The notes under the pieces are model-generated. The model ran no database searches. It was not told where the DNA came from and worked only from the letters and a program-made list of their open reading frames with translations. Shown here piece after piece: positions 25,528-33,726 of a stretch of 64,000 nt of DNA (its first letter is position 1; the number at the start of each line of letters is the position of its first letter). This DNA is from Arthrobacter sp. StoSoilA2. Its GTDB lineage: Bacteria > Actinomycetota > Actinomycetes > Actinomycetales > Micrococcaceae. Location of the stretch: contig NZ_AP024643.1 of NCBI RefSeq assembly GCF_019977195.1, forward strand, positions 1,240,001 to 1,304,000, given 5' to 3'. A program made the position numbers and the translations under genes.

Positions 25528-25719
25528 CTAGCCCTTACGGAACGCGATGAACATGCCTGTGTGAGTCTGGGCGTTAGTGCCGGGGACCATGGCTACCACC
25601 TCATAACCAGCATTGCACCACTCATTTAGAACGTGGGTGGCATTAGGGACGTCCACCAACATCTCACCTTGACCGGTCATTACGTAATCCCGCACCCAGA
25701 TCATCCGGTATTCAGCCAT
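25528..25719 (-). CDS. Small DUF4177-like protein
   Basis: 63 residues from ATG 25719 (MAEYRMIWVRDYVM). It has the layout of DUF4177-type proteins: an N-terminal beta strand YRMIW, a helix ATHVLNEWCNAGYEV and a closing strand VAMVP...TGMFIAFRKG. An 18-residue longer frame is possible. Convergent with mcrC, with 19 bases between the stops. Function unknown. Confidence 0.6.
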   Translation of the reverse strand: MAEYRMIWVRDYVMTGQGEMLVDVPNATHVLNEWCNAGYEVVAMVPGTNAQTHTGMFIAFRKG

Positions 25720-26012
25720 GCCTATAACACTATCCTGTCCGCTCGAATCGTATTCAGTCATCCAAATCGGCATCGGACTCGAGAGCCATTAACAAGGTGA
25801 ACTTGAAGCAGGGTCACCTGGTTACTCGAGGCCGTCAAAACCTCTCGGCAACTGATGACCGGTCTTCGGAATGATGTCCGAACCCGCCCACTATTTGAAA
25901 TCATGTGTGATGAATGAGCGAGTCCAGCAACGACCAATGGGCTTACCGCTGAGCCGCGGTGCTAACCTTTCGACGACACCGACACGCTTTCGCAAACTTT
26001 ATGGGGGAATTG

Positions 26013-26837
26013 ATGACGCATGACCCAGACCTTCCACCGCGCTCGGGTCTACCGGGCAGTGCCCAGCCGTTCGAGGGACAGCAGGACGCCCAGGCGCAGC
26101 CTAACTACATGCAACCACTCCCATTCCACGGTTTTGGCGGGCCACCGCCACCACAACACCCTGGACACCGGAGCGGACCCGACGAATCTAAGGGAAATTT
26201 TGGTCCCGCCTTTTGGATAATGGGTTCATTTCTAGGTCTTATTGCCGTCGTCGATGCAGGTTTGGGCCACGGTGAGTCAATTCTGATCTTCTTGGGGCTC
26301 GCTGCTTTTCTCACGGGACTCTACTCGTTAATTTTCAAACGACGGTCTTGGGCGGCTTTGCCAGGACGGACCGCAGCCATCTGCATGACAACAGCTGGGA
26401 TTAGCGCGGCGCTACTCGGCGGAATCGCGGCGGGCGTCGACGGATCCAGAAAGGCTGAAGCGGCAGCTCAGCCAACGACGGCTATTGAGCTTGAAGCTGA
26501 CGTGTCGGCGAAGGTGGCCCAGCGCGAGGAAAATGTCCGGAAGGCAGAAGAGGCTCTAAAGGCTCGGGAGGAGGCTGTCGCCGCAGCAGAAGGTGGCGCT
26601 GAGGCAAACACGATCAAGGAAGGTATCTGGACCGTCGGAAAGGACATCGTTCCTGGCGTTTACAGGACAACCCAGGAGGTATCGGACAGCTGTTCTTGGG
26701 TAATTACGCGCACAGGAAGTAACGGAAGTGACTACATAGACCATGATTTCTACGTCAAGGGTGGCTTCCCGATGGTTACCCTTGCTGCTGGTCAAACGTT
26801 TGACACCGAAGGATGTGGAAATTGGGCTAAGCAGTGA
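26013..26837 (+). CDS. Membrane protein with coiled coil and C-terminal beta domain
   Basis: 274 residues from ATG 26013, with GGGGGAA 4-5 bases upstream. Order: a Pro/Gln/His-rich cytoplasmic tail (1-65), two to three transmembrane helices (about 70-90, 93-112, 122-145), a charged coiled coil (VAQREENVRKAEEALKAREE region, about 165-200), then an extracytoplasmic module GIWTVGKDIVPGVYRTT ... CSWVITRTG. The last module is common on actinobacterial secreted proteins of unknown function. No neighbour suggests a role. Confidence 0.75.
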   Translation: MTHDPDLPPRSGLPGSAQPFEGQQDAQAQPNYMQPLPFHGFGGPPPPQHPGHRSGPDESKGNFGPAFWIMGSFLGLIAVVDAGLGHGESILIFLGLAAFLTGLYSLIFKRRSWAALPGRTAAICMTTAGISAALLGGIAAGVDGSRKAEAAAQPTTAIELEADVSAKVAQREENVRKAEEALKAREEAVAAAEGGAEANTIKEGIWTVGKDIVPGVYRTTQEVSDSCSWVITRTGSNGSDYIDHDFYVKGGFPMVTLAAGQTFDTEGCGNWAKQ

Positions 26838-26849
26838 CACCGGGGTGCT

Positions 26850-27180
26850 GATCCTGGTAGTTGCTTGAGCTTGACGCTTGGTTTGCAGCAAACCCATTAG
26901 CGTGAGTGTGGAGCTGGCTGAACTTCCTTGGAAAGTTCGGCGGCCATGATGGGCACGTGGTGGGTACCGGTTGTGAGGACCACGTTTTGGCTTTCACGTT
27001 GCCCTGTGATGTTTCGAGTCTGAAGGCGGCGTCCGCCGTTGCAGACAGTTGGGTTGCCATCGACGTCGGTATGGACCGAAGCGCTGAACACTTCGGCGTA
27101 TCGCCCGAGCAGATCTTCTACGGCGGTGCGGGGGTAGGAAACCTTCGGGGTCGTCGCCGTGTTAGGCATCCGCGAAGAGA
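26850..27180 (-). pseudogene. Flavin monooxygenase remnant, copy 2
   Basis: Minus-strand segment matching the middle of the intact monooxygenase: YPRTAVEDLLGRYAEVF aligns with the intact NAVVNLFRRYAEVI, and VVLTTGTHHVPIMAAELSKE with VVLATGAYQVPKVPAMAAGLSKE. Both ends are missing and the frame is broken near LHTH. The A/T content and divergence show it is old. Confidence 0.75.
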
Positions 27181-27353
27181 CATAGGGCGTTGGTATTATT
27201 TTGCCCTTTGCGGAATTTTGTCTACCGACTATCCGGTGCTGAGCTGGGCCCTCGCAGTCACAGGGTGGGTGATTAAGACGGACTCCAGAGCATGGAATCA
27301 CAGACTACGCGACGTAGCCAGGAATTGTCGGCGGTCGGTGCAAAGCTAGCCCG

Positions 27354-27644
27354 ATGAAGCATTTTGTCTTTGCTCAGAAACTGCCAATGACACGACGCAT
27401 AGGTCTTTGGTGGCATGACGGGGCCGGCGTGCGTGTTCGTGGGTGGTCCAGTCGTCAGTGGCTAACGGTGACGGTAGTCCTTTTGTTTGTGGCGGGGCTT
27501 CTCGTAGCTCTAACCAACTGTGTAACCGATTTGCTGACGATAGGCTGCTTGCTCGCTGGTTCTTTCAGCTTGAACGCGCTGAGTTGGTACGGGATCTATT
27601 CGTGCTATGAAGCCAAAGCTGCGACTGCAAGGTGCGGTGCTTAA
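27354..27644 (+). CDS. Small two-helix membrane protein, unknown
   Basis: 96 residues from ATG 27354 (or 85 from ATG 27387, MTRRIGLWWHDG). Two membrane segments: about residues 36-55 and 60-80. No strong ribosome site before either start. The hydrophobic pattern supports a real gene, but it lies among remnants and could itself be a fragment. Confidence 0.45.
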   Translation: MKHFVFAQKLPMTRRIGLWWHDGAGVRVRGWSSRQWLTVTVVLLFVAGLLVALTNCVTDLLTIGCLLAGSFSLNALSWYGIYSCYEAKAATARCGA

Positions 27645-27679
27645 TCCTCAGGCCGGGACTGATAATGGGGTGCCCTTTG

Positions 27680-27745
27680 GATCGCCGCCCTCACTTGCCG
27701 GTTGCGAAGCCACCACCTCAGCTTGATATGAAGGAAGGGGGATTT
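27680..27745 (+). pseudogene. APC permease 3' remnant
   Basis: Sequence matching the last codons of the intact permease gene at 31053-32444: CACCTCAGCTTGAT-ATGAAGGA here against CACCTCAGCTTGAT-TTGAAGGA there, in line with PPPQLDMKEG versus PAPQLDLKEA. Upstream similarity continues for about 30 bases. It lies immediately before the first RibD-like gene, as the intact permease does before the second. Confidence 0.65.
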
Positions 27746-27897
27746 ATTGCTGCTCAAGGCCCATGCCGGCCGCAACAGCGGGACGTAAGGTCGTCGTCGA
27801 TGTTCCCCGGTGACCATTGCCTCGCGGGGGTTCGTGTGGAAGCCTCGTCATGATCCTGTCGCCGGGGTGACGACGGGCAGCAGGGAAGGAATCCGAC

Positions 27898-28512
27898 ATG
27901 GGACTGATCCATATTGACCTGTTCACCACGCTCGACGGTGTCGCGCAGGCGCCCGGCGGCCCTGAGGAAGATCCCGAGGGCGGTTTCGAGTTTGGTGGCT
28001 GGCAGGCGCCTCTGTTTGACGATGCGGTTGGCGAGCAGGTCGAATCAGGGATGGTGGGGATGGACGCGCTGCTGCTCGGCCGCCGGACCTACGACATCTT
28101 CGCTTCGTACTGGCCTCACCAGGACAGTGGAATCGCGCAGTTGTTCAACCGGATTCCGAAGTACGTGGCCTCGCGCCAGTCCCTGAAGCTTGAGTGGGAT
28201 GGTTCCTCCCAGCTCGGTCCTGACGTGGTGGCTTCTCTGCGCGAGCTCCGCAACCAGCACGAGAACATTCACGTGATCGGCAGCCTGGATTTTGTGCAGA
28301 CCCTGTTCGCTGAGCGGCTGTTCGACCGGCTCAATCTGTGGGTGTATCCGATCCTTCTGGGCCGTGGGAAGAAGGTGTTCGCCGGTGGGGTTGTCCCGAC
28401 GAACCTTCAACTTATTGAGCCGGTGGTTGCCTCGCCAAAGGGTGCGTTGATGCAGCGGTACGCCCTGGTTGAGGGGACGCCTGGGGTGGGGGATATGACC
28501 GAAATCGATTAA
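27898..28512 (+). CDS. RibD C-terminal / dihydrofolate reductase-like protein, copy A
   Basis: 204 residues; AGGGAAGGA about 7 bases before the ATG. Opening HIDLFTTLDGVAQAPGGPEEDPEGGFEFGGW and central LLGRRTYDIFASYWP, PKYVASRQSL and HVIGSLDFVQTLF are typical of the RibD_C/DHFR-like reductase fold (NADPH-dependent). RLNLWVYPILLGRGKKVF is the usual C-terminal segment. It is more than 90 percent identical to copy B at 32609-33220, and the 100 bases upstream are also duplicated. Physiological substrate unknown. Confidence 0.88.
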   Translation: MGLIHIDLFTTLDGVAQAPGGPEEDPEGGFEFGGWQAPLFDDAVGEQVESGMVGMDALLLGRRTYDIFASYWPHQDSGIAQLFNRIPKYVASRQSLKLEWDGSSQLGPDVVASLRELRNQHENIHVIGSLDFVQTLFAERLFDRLNLWVYPILLGRGKKVFAGGVVPTNLQLIEPVVASPKGALMQRYALVEGTPGVGDMTEID

Positions 28513-28550
28513 GGCTCCGCTCATGCGCCCCACCTAGGACCGGGTAACAG

Positions 28551-29651
28551 TCAATCGATAGAGTCTACGACTGATGTTCGGACGGAAGTCCAAGCTGTGG
28601 TGGTGCCGGCGGGGACGCTTGAGTTTCCTGTTTCGTTGACCGCGCGCATGCCGATGAACAGCCCGCTGGCCGGGTCAAGGATGACGTCCGTGCGCACCCC
28701 ATCCTCGGTTCTGCCGACGGCTGTCCCGGAGCGGCCATCCAATGTGATCTGCTGTTCCGTGACGATGGCGCCGGGAACGAGGGCTGCGGCCCGGTAGAGC
28801 GCCGCCCTCCACTCGGCCGGCACGACTCCGGTGGCCAACTGACCTGCAATGAAGCTCCAAACGCTGGCGTCGGTGCCTTTGATCTCGGCCTTGATCCAAT
28901 CCACCAAGGCTGCAGGCTCCCTCGGAATGGTCGCTTCCTCCGTTGGGCTCAGATTCCCAAATGTCACAGAATTCGCGCTGAAAACGACGCTGCCTCCCAG
29001 ACCGCGTAGTTGTCGACCGGGCTCAGGGCTTTGGAGCCCTTTGGACCTATAGTAGTTTTCTATTTTTTCCTTGGTGGCGGCGCCGAAGTACTCAGCTGGC
29101 TCAAGAGGACCAAGATTAAGGACCCATTCACCGTTCCGGTCGTACGGAACAAAGAGTTGGTTGTCGGAGCGCGCGGTCCACGTGAGACCGCTTTCGGAGT
29201 AAGCGATTGTTGATTCGGCCATATCGAGCCTTAAGTACTGCCCCGGACCAACCGCCGGATCCGTCGTTGCAATGACGGAGTCGGCTGCCCTGTTCAACAG
29301 CTCAGCAGCATGAGCCGTTGCCGGAATGGTGTTTCCTCCAAGATGAATCACGTCGGATGCCACGAGACCACCAGCCAGCACGGCTGCCGCTGCGGAGACA
29401 AGGATTGTCCTCCGGATTATCCTCTTCGGCTGCGAGAGCTGTTGCGCTTGGGCTTCGCCGTTGCTTTCGGCGCGTGAGGCGGAACTTCTATCTTGGGCGT
29501 CGGCCCCGAGGGGCTGCAGTGTTCTGGCCCGGATCCCGGTGATTTCTAGCCAGTTACGAGCGGACCGGGATGTCCGGTTCGCTTCCTCGACGAGAAGGAT
29601 CTGGACGCGGCTTTTGGTGTCCTTCGGATAAGTCACTTCAGACAGGTTCAT
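28551..29651 (-). CDS. CU044_5270-like membrane-anchored protein (anti-sigma-like partner)
   Basis: 366 residues. A soluble N-terminus of about 80 residues, rich in Gln/Ala/Ser, is followed by one transmembrane helix (RRTILVSAAAAVLAGGLVAS, about 80-100). The extracytoplasmic domain has PGQYLRLDMAES and DWIKAEIKGTDASVWSFIAGQLATGVVPAEWRAALYRAAALVPG, seen here in parts, the layout of actinobacterial CU044_5270 proteins. The start overlaps the stop of the sigma factor gene by 4 bases. It probably senses an envelope condition or regulates the sigma factor; that role is inferred from position. Confidence 0.8.
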   Translation of the reverse strand: MNLSEVTYPKDTKSRVQILLVEEANRTSRSARNWLEITGIRARTLQPLGADAQDRSSASRAESNGEAQAQQLSQPKRIIRRTILVSAAAAVLAGGLVASDVIHLGGNTIPATAHAAELLNRAADSVIATTDPAVGPGQYLRLDMAESTIAYSESGLTWTARSDNQLFVPYDRNGEWVLNLGPLEPAEYFGAATKEKIENYYRSKGLQSPEPGRQLRGLGGSVVFSANSVTFGNLSPTEEATIPREPAALVDWIKAEIKGTDASVWSFIAGQLATGVVPAEWRAALYRAAALVPGAIVTEQQITLDGRSGTAVGRTEDGVRTDVILDPASGLFIGMRAVNETGNSSVPAGTTTAWTSVRTSVVDSID

Positions 29652-30259
29652 GACAGTCTCGTTTCAACGATCTTGATGTCGGTTTGTTCGATGCGCTCTT
29701 TTGACCGTCTAAAGGCGGTCAGCTTCACCCGGGCGCGGTGAAGTCTTGACTTCACCGTCCCGGCGCGGATGCCTAGTGTTGTTGCGGCTTCGTCCTGACC
29801 GATTCCGTTCAGTAGGCACAGGATCACTACGTCGCGTTCGCCGTCGCTTAGTCCCGCCGTCGTGGCCAGCAAGTCACGAACGGAGCGTTCGGCGTCGAGT
29901 CTTGTGGCGATCGCTTCCGCATGGTCAGCTTCGTGTTCTCCATGACGTGAATCCGAGTGCGGCAGCCTGGCAAGAAAAGCGGCATGCCGTTTGGCTGCCC
30001 TGGCGCGGTTGCGGTTCGCGTTTGTTGCGACCCCAAGAAGCCAAGGCAAGACACTATCCCGTTCCAGCTTTAGCCTGTTCCGTTGCCGCCATGCCTCCAG
30101 AAAGGTGATTGACGCGAGTTCTTCTGCATCGTGCCATGAACCGCAGCGGCTCAGGCAGTACCGGAAGACCGCGTCTGCATGCCGGTCGAATAGGGCACCG
30201 AATGCGTCAGCGTTGCCTGCGACGCACTCTTGCCACAGGTCTTGATCGGATTCCCCCAT
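29648..30259 (-). CDS. ECF-type RNA polymerase sigma factor
   Basis: 203 residues from ATG 30259 (GAGG 5 bases upstream). Region 2: DAFGALFDRHADAVFRYCLSRCGSWHDAEELASITFLEAWR (in parts: FDRHADAVFRYC, DAEELASITFLEAWR). Region 4: LSDGERDVVILCLLNGIGQDEAATTLGIRAGTVKSRLHRAR (in parts: LGIRAGTVKSRLHRARVKL). A frame to 30322 adds 21 residues derived from the neighbouring pseudogene's junction. It is coupled to the membrane protein downstream. Confidence 0.9.
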   Translation of the reverse strand: MGESDQDLWQECVAGNADAFGALFDRHADAVFRYCLSRCGSWHDAEELASITFLEAWRQRNRLKLERDSVLPWLLGVATNANRNRARAAKRHAAFLARLPHSDSRHGEHEADHAEAIATRLDAERSVRDLLATTAGLSDGERDVVILCLLNGIGQDEAATTLGIRAGTVKSRLHRARVKLTAFRRSKERIEQTDIKIVETRLS

Positions 30260-30326
30260 TTGCCTCATGCCATGTAGTGTCCGCAGCTCGGGAAATGGTT
30301 CCCGGAAAGCCAGGTCTTCCAAGTTG

Positions 30327-30845
30327 GGCCATTTTGCCCGCCACGTACTCCGCGGCCAGCCCGACGCCGCCGAGTATCGACGAGTAGTGCCGCGTCAGCC
30401 ACGGAAGCCCCACGGCGTACAGGCCGGGTTGTTCGGTGACCCCTGCCGTGTGCTTTGGGTAGCCCCATTCGTCCAGCACTGGGATGTCGATGAAGGACAG
30501 ATCGAGTTTGTATCCGGTGGCCCACAGGATGGACGTGATGTTTGCTTGGGCCAGGTTCAGGCGCGCTGGTTCCGAGGGCAGCCAGTCGTCCTCCGGTGTT
30601 GGAGGCTGTTGTTCTGCGTCGATCCCTGCGGCTGCGATGTAGGCGTCGATGGCTTTCCGCATGCGTTGGTTGAAGCTGGATTCGACTGTTGCGAGGCGTT
30701 CGGGGAGGTCGTCGCTGAAGGTGACGTCGCCGTCGTCGATGTTTTCCAGGCGGCCGTGGAGGTGCATGCCGCGGCCATGGCCTTCGAGATCTTGTGTGCC
30801 CGGCACCGCGATAGGGATTGTTGCAAAGCCCGACTGGTCCTTCAC
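30327..30845 (-). pseudogene. Flavin monooxygenase C-terminal remnant, copy 3
   Basis: An open frame covering only the C-terminal 40 percent of the enzyme. It aligns with the intact copy from GRRGMHLHGRLENIDD to the end (LYAVGLPWLTRHYSSILGGVGL-EYVAGK), and more weakly just before that (GFATIP...GTQ against RFACNPLLSGTE, with an internal deletion). FAD- and NADPH-binding halves are gone. The normal stop is also lost, so the frame runs on into the sigma factor gene to 30207. It lies divergently beside the intact permease. Confidence 0.8.
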
Positions 30846-30862
30846 TCCTTCACATATTGACT

Positions 30863-30904
30863 GTGAGCCGGCTCACCGCCACAATAAATGAACGCTATTC
30901 ATTT
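30863..30904. promoter_or_regulatory. Two perfect palindromes between monooxygenase remnant and permease
   Basis: GTGAGCCGGCTCAC (30863-30876, 14-base perfect palindrome) and, 9 bases on, AAATGAA-cgcta-TTCATTT (30886-30904, 7-base arms). The second has the form of a TetR-type operator. Either could control the permease at 31053. Confidence 0.5.
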
Positions 30905-31052
30905 CTAGCGTGATACTCGTGCCCTTAACCGTAGAGCTCGAGCCAATCCAGCACCTCAGGATCGCGGGAACCCCGTAGGTCCAGTCTCAGCTAGGAAGTT
31001 TCGGCAAGGCCGAAGCTTCGTTAGTAATCCAGCATGACGACTTAGGATCCCC

Positions 31053-32444
31053 ATGACCCCCACATTTGAAACAGATGCACCGGCAGGCGAGAAGCCTGTG
31101 GGGCCAACTTCGGCTCAGACCGTAAACCAGGGTTGGCGCCGCGTTCTCGGTGTTCCGTCGCTGGTGTTGCTGGGCTTGGTTTACATGGTGCCCCTGACGA
31201 TCTTCAGCACCTACGGCATCGTCGTGGAACTCACGGGTGGGCGACTATCGGCAGCCTACGCCGTGACGCTCGTGGTCATGCTGTTCACGGCACGCTCATA
31301 TGGTCGGATGTCGCAGGCGTTCCCGTTCGGTGGTTCCGCTTACACGTATGCGACGCGGTCGTTCGGCGCCGGCTTGGGATTCATGGCCGGCTGGTCGCTC
31401 CTGCTCGACTACCTGTTGCTGCCGATGATCAACTACCTGCTCATCGGCATCTATATGGAGGCTGCCTTCCCGGCTATCCCTGCCTGGGTGTTCATGATTG
31501 TCTCCATCGCCGCCGTGACGGTACTGAACGTCCTCGGAATCACGGCGATCGCGAAGGCGAATTTCGTGGTGGTGGGACTCCAAGCGCTCTTCATCGTTCT
31601 ATTCGGCGCCCTTGGCCTCTCTTCCATCACGGGTGCAGGGAACCTGGACTTGATGGCTCCCTTCACCGGGGCCGAGGGCGCCGAAGGTCTCTCCCCGATC
31701 TTCGCCGGCTCTGCCATCCTTTGCCTTTCGTACCTCGGGTTCGACGCCGTTTCGACCTTCGCGGAGGAGACCAAGGACCCGAAGCGCAACCTGCCCAAGG
31801 CCATCATGCTGACCACCATCCTGGCCGGCGTCATCTTCCTCGGTCTGGCTTACATCAGCCACCTGGTTCTTCCGGTCAGCAGCTTCAACGATGTGGACTC
31901 CGCTGCCATCGAGGTCATCGGCAAGGCAGGTGGGGAGCTGCTCGTCGCCTTCTTCACGGCTGCCTATGTCGCGGGCAGCCTCGGATCGGCGCTCACCTCG
32001 CAGGCTTCGGTCTCACGCATCATCCACTCCATGGGCCGCAGCGGCGTGTTCCCGCCAGCTTTGGGAAGGCTTCATGCTCGATTCCAAACGCCCGTTCTTC
32101 CGATTCTGATCACATCGGGCGTCTCACTGCTGGCCTTCGTGCTCGACCTGTTGACCATCTCCTCGCTCATCAGCTTCGGAGCGCTGGTCGCGTTCTCCAT
32201 CGTCAACCTGTCGGTCATCAAGCACTACTACTTTGACCGGAAGGACCGCGGCACCAGGGGAGTGATCTACAACCTGATACTGCCGGGAATCGGCTTCGCG
32301 TTGACCATCTGGTTGTGGACGAGCCTGAGCGGATTGTCCTTCAAGTTTGGGCTCGCATGGGCTGGCGTGGGCCTCGTCTACCTCGCCATCCTCACCCGCG
32401 GGTTCCGGCGGCCAGCACCTCAGCTTGATTTGAAGGAAGCGTAG
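31053..32444 (+). CDS. APC-superfamily amino acid/polyamine permease
   Basis: 463 residues with twelve hydrophobic segments. First helix: LGVPSLVLLGLVYMVPLTIF. FGGSAYTYATRSFGAGLGFMAGWSLLLDY is the APC signature region after helix 2. LSYLGFDAVSTFAEETKDPKRNLPKAI, quoted in part as LGFDAVSTFAEETKDP, is the helix 6/loop motif of the family, and it is closest in style to putrescine importer PuuP-like proteins. A C-terminal piece of the same gene recurs at 27680-27745 and another, inverted, at 36200-36294. Cytoplasmic membrane; polyamine substrate is a guess. Confidence 0.9.
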   Translation: MTPTFETDAPAGEKPVGPTSAQTVNQGWRRVLGVPSLVLLGLVYMVPLTIFSTYGIVVELTGGRLSAAYAVTLVVMLFTARSYGRMSQAFPFGGSAYTYATRSFGAGLGFMAGWSLLLDYLLLPMINYLLIGIYMEAAFPAIPAWVFMIVSIAAVTVLNVLGITAIAKANFVVVGLQALFIVLFGALGLSSITGAGNLDLMAPFTGAEGAEGLSPIFAGSAILCLSYLGFDAVSTFAEETKDPKRNLPKAIMLTTILAGVIFLGLAYISHLVLPVSSFNDVDSAAIEVIGKAGGELLVAFFTAAYVAGSLGSALTSQASVSRIIHSMGRSGVFPPALGRLHARFQTPVLPILITSGVSLLAFVLDLLTISSLISFGALVAFSIVNLSVIKHYYFDRKDRGTRGVIYNLILPGIGFALTIWLWTSLSGLSFKFGLAWAGVGLVYLAILTRGFRRPAPQLDLKEA

Positions 32445-32474
32445 AGGGCTTCCGTAGCTCAGCCCCGTCGTCGG

Positions 32475-32507
32475 CGACGGTGACAGCGCAAGGTGCTGTC
32501 GCCGTCG
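32475..32507 (+). terminator. Terminator of the APC permease gene
   Basis: Thirteen-base arms CGACGGTGACAGC and GCTGTCGCCGTCG (one G-U pair) around a 7-base loop, followed by the T-rich TCGTTCTTCC. It starts 31 bases past the permease stop. Confidence 0.65.
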
Positions 32508-32608
32508 TCGTTCTTCCCTGGTGACCATTGCCACGCGGGGGTTCGTGTGGAAGCCTCGACATGATCCTGTCGCCGGGGTGACGACGGGCAGCAGGGAAGG
32601 AACCTGAA

Positions 32609-33220
32609 ATGGGACTGATCCATATTGACCTGTTCACCACGCTCGACGGCGTCGCGCAGGCGCCCGGTGGCCCTGAGGAAGATCCGGAAGGCGGTTTCGA
32701 GTTCGGCGGCTGGCAGGCGCCTCTGATTGATGATGTGGTGGGCGAACAGATCGAATCCGGGATGGTTGGGATGGACGCGGTGCTGCTCGGGCGCCGGACC
32801 TACGACATCTTCGCTTCGTACTGGCCCCACCAGGACAATGGAATCGCGCGGTTGTTCAACCGCATACCGAAGTACGTGGCCTCGCGTCAGTCGCTGAACC
32901 TCGAGTGGGATGGTTCCTCACAGCTTGGTCCCGATGTGGCGGCTTCCCTGCACGAGCTGCGCGGCAAACACGAGAACATTCACGTGATCGGCAGCCTGGA
33001 CTTTGTGCAGACCCTGTTCGCGGAGCGGCTCTTCGACCGGCTCAATCTGTGGGTGTATCCAATCCTCCTGGGCCGCGGGAAAAAGGTGTTCGCCGATGGT
33101 GTCATACCGACGAACCTTCAACTCATTGAGCCGGTGGTTGCCTCGCCAAAGGGTGCCGTGATGCAGCGGTACGCGCTGGTTGAGGGGACGCCGGGGGTGG
33201 GGGATATGACCGAGCAATGA
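32609..33220 (+). CDS. RibD C-terminal / dihydrofolate reductase-like protein, copy B
   Basis: 203 residues, ATG with GGGAAGGAA about 6-7 bases upstream. Near-identical to copy A (27898-28512); differences are scattered substitutions such as LLLG/VLLG-type changes and a different last residue, so this is a duplicated gene now drifting. It follows the intact permease, which is probably the ancestral arrangement. A third copy survives only as a fragment at 36316-36474. Confidence 0.88.
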   Translation: MGLIHIDLFTTLDGVAQAPGGPEEDPEGGFEFGGWQAPLIDDVVGEQIESGMVGMDAVLLGRRTYDIFASYWPHQDNGIARLFNRIPKYVASRQSLNLEWDGSSQLGPDVAASLHELRGKHENIHVIGSLDFVQTLFAERLFDRLNLWVYPILLGRGKKVFADGVIPTNLQLIEPVVASPKGAVMQRYALVEGTPGVGDMTEQ

Positions 33221-33235
33221 ACCTTCTTCAGGGGT

Positions 33236-33454
33236 TCAGTCGGTGGGGTTGCTCTTCTCAAACACCTCCACGGGCCCTCCTGCGCCCGAAAATGCCGCGT
33301 CCCAAGTCTGCCTATCGATCAGGCTATTGGCAGTCTCCACGACTGCATCCGCCAAATTCATGCGTCCCCAAGAATTCTTCGCCCAGGCTATTATTACCAG
33401 GCCGTTGGAGCCGATCCTCACCCGCATTTGGCGTCCACTATCCAAGCCGGGCAT
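33236..33454 (-). CDS. Small hypothetical protein
   Basis: 72 residues from ATG 33454. Reads MPGLDSGRQMRVRIGS, then GLVIIAWAKNSWGRMNLADAVVETANSLI, with alternating strand and amphipathic helix and ordinary codon use. Not recognised. Convergent with copy B, with 15 bases between the stops. The remaining part of the 33221-33726 gap has only a terminator. Confidence 0.4.
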   Translation of the reverse strand: MPGLDSGRQMRVRIGSNGLVIIAWAKNSWGRMNLADAVVETANSLIDRQTWDAAFSGAGGPVEVFEKSNPTD

Positions 33455-33604
33455 GGGCAAGAAGGCCCTTTACATTCCACCATCAGCTAGAGCGAAGCGG
33501 CTCCCACTTTCCGGTGCCCCTGAGCCCCAACCCCATCTAACGACGCTCCCCCGCTGACTCGAGCGAAACGTGGTGGTGGGCCAAATTCCAATCCGTACCA
33601 ACCA

Positions 33605-33637
33605 AAAGCCCCACCCGGATGTTCCAGATGGGGCTTT
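33605..33637 (-). terminator. Terminator of the secreted protease gene
   Basis: Nine-base arms AAAGCCCCA and TGGGGCTTT around a 15-base loop. On the minus strand the stem runs into GGGGCTTTTGG, giving a short U-tract. It lies 90 bases past the protease stop. Confidence 0.6.
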
Positions 33638-33726
33638 CTGTCTGCGGTTGGCCGCGGGTGCAACGTGAAGGCCAGGATGGGAACTAGACCTTCAAGAATT
33701 CCCCGCTACTGCGAAGTGTGCCGCAA

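Noticed and set aside
26906..27349. 147-codon plus-strand frame
   Set aside because: It lies opposite the second monooxygenase remnant, whose minus-strand homology is clear.
31133..32236. 367-codon plus-strand frame overlapping the APC permease
   Set aside because: The Arg/His/Gly-rich translation lacks membrane helices. The other plus-strand frame is a clear twelve-helix permease.
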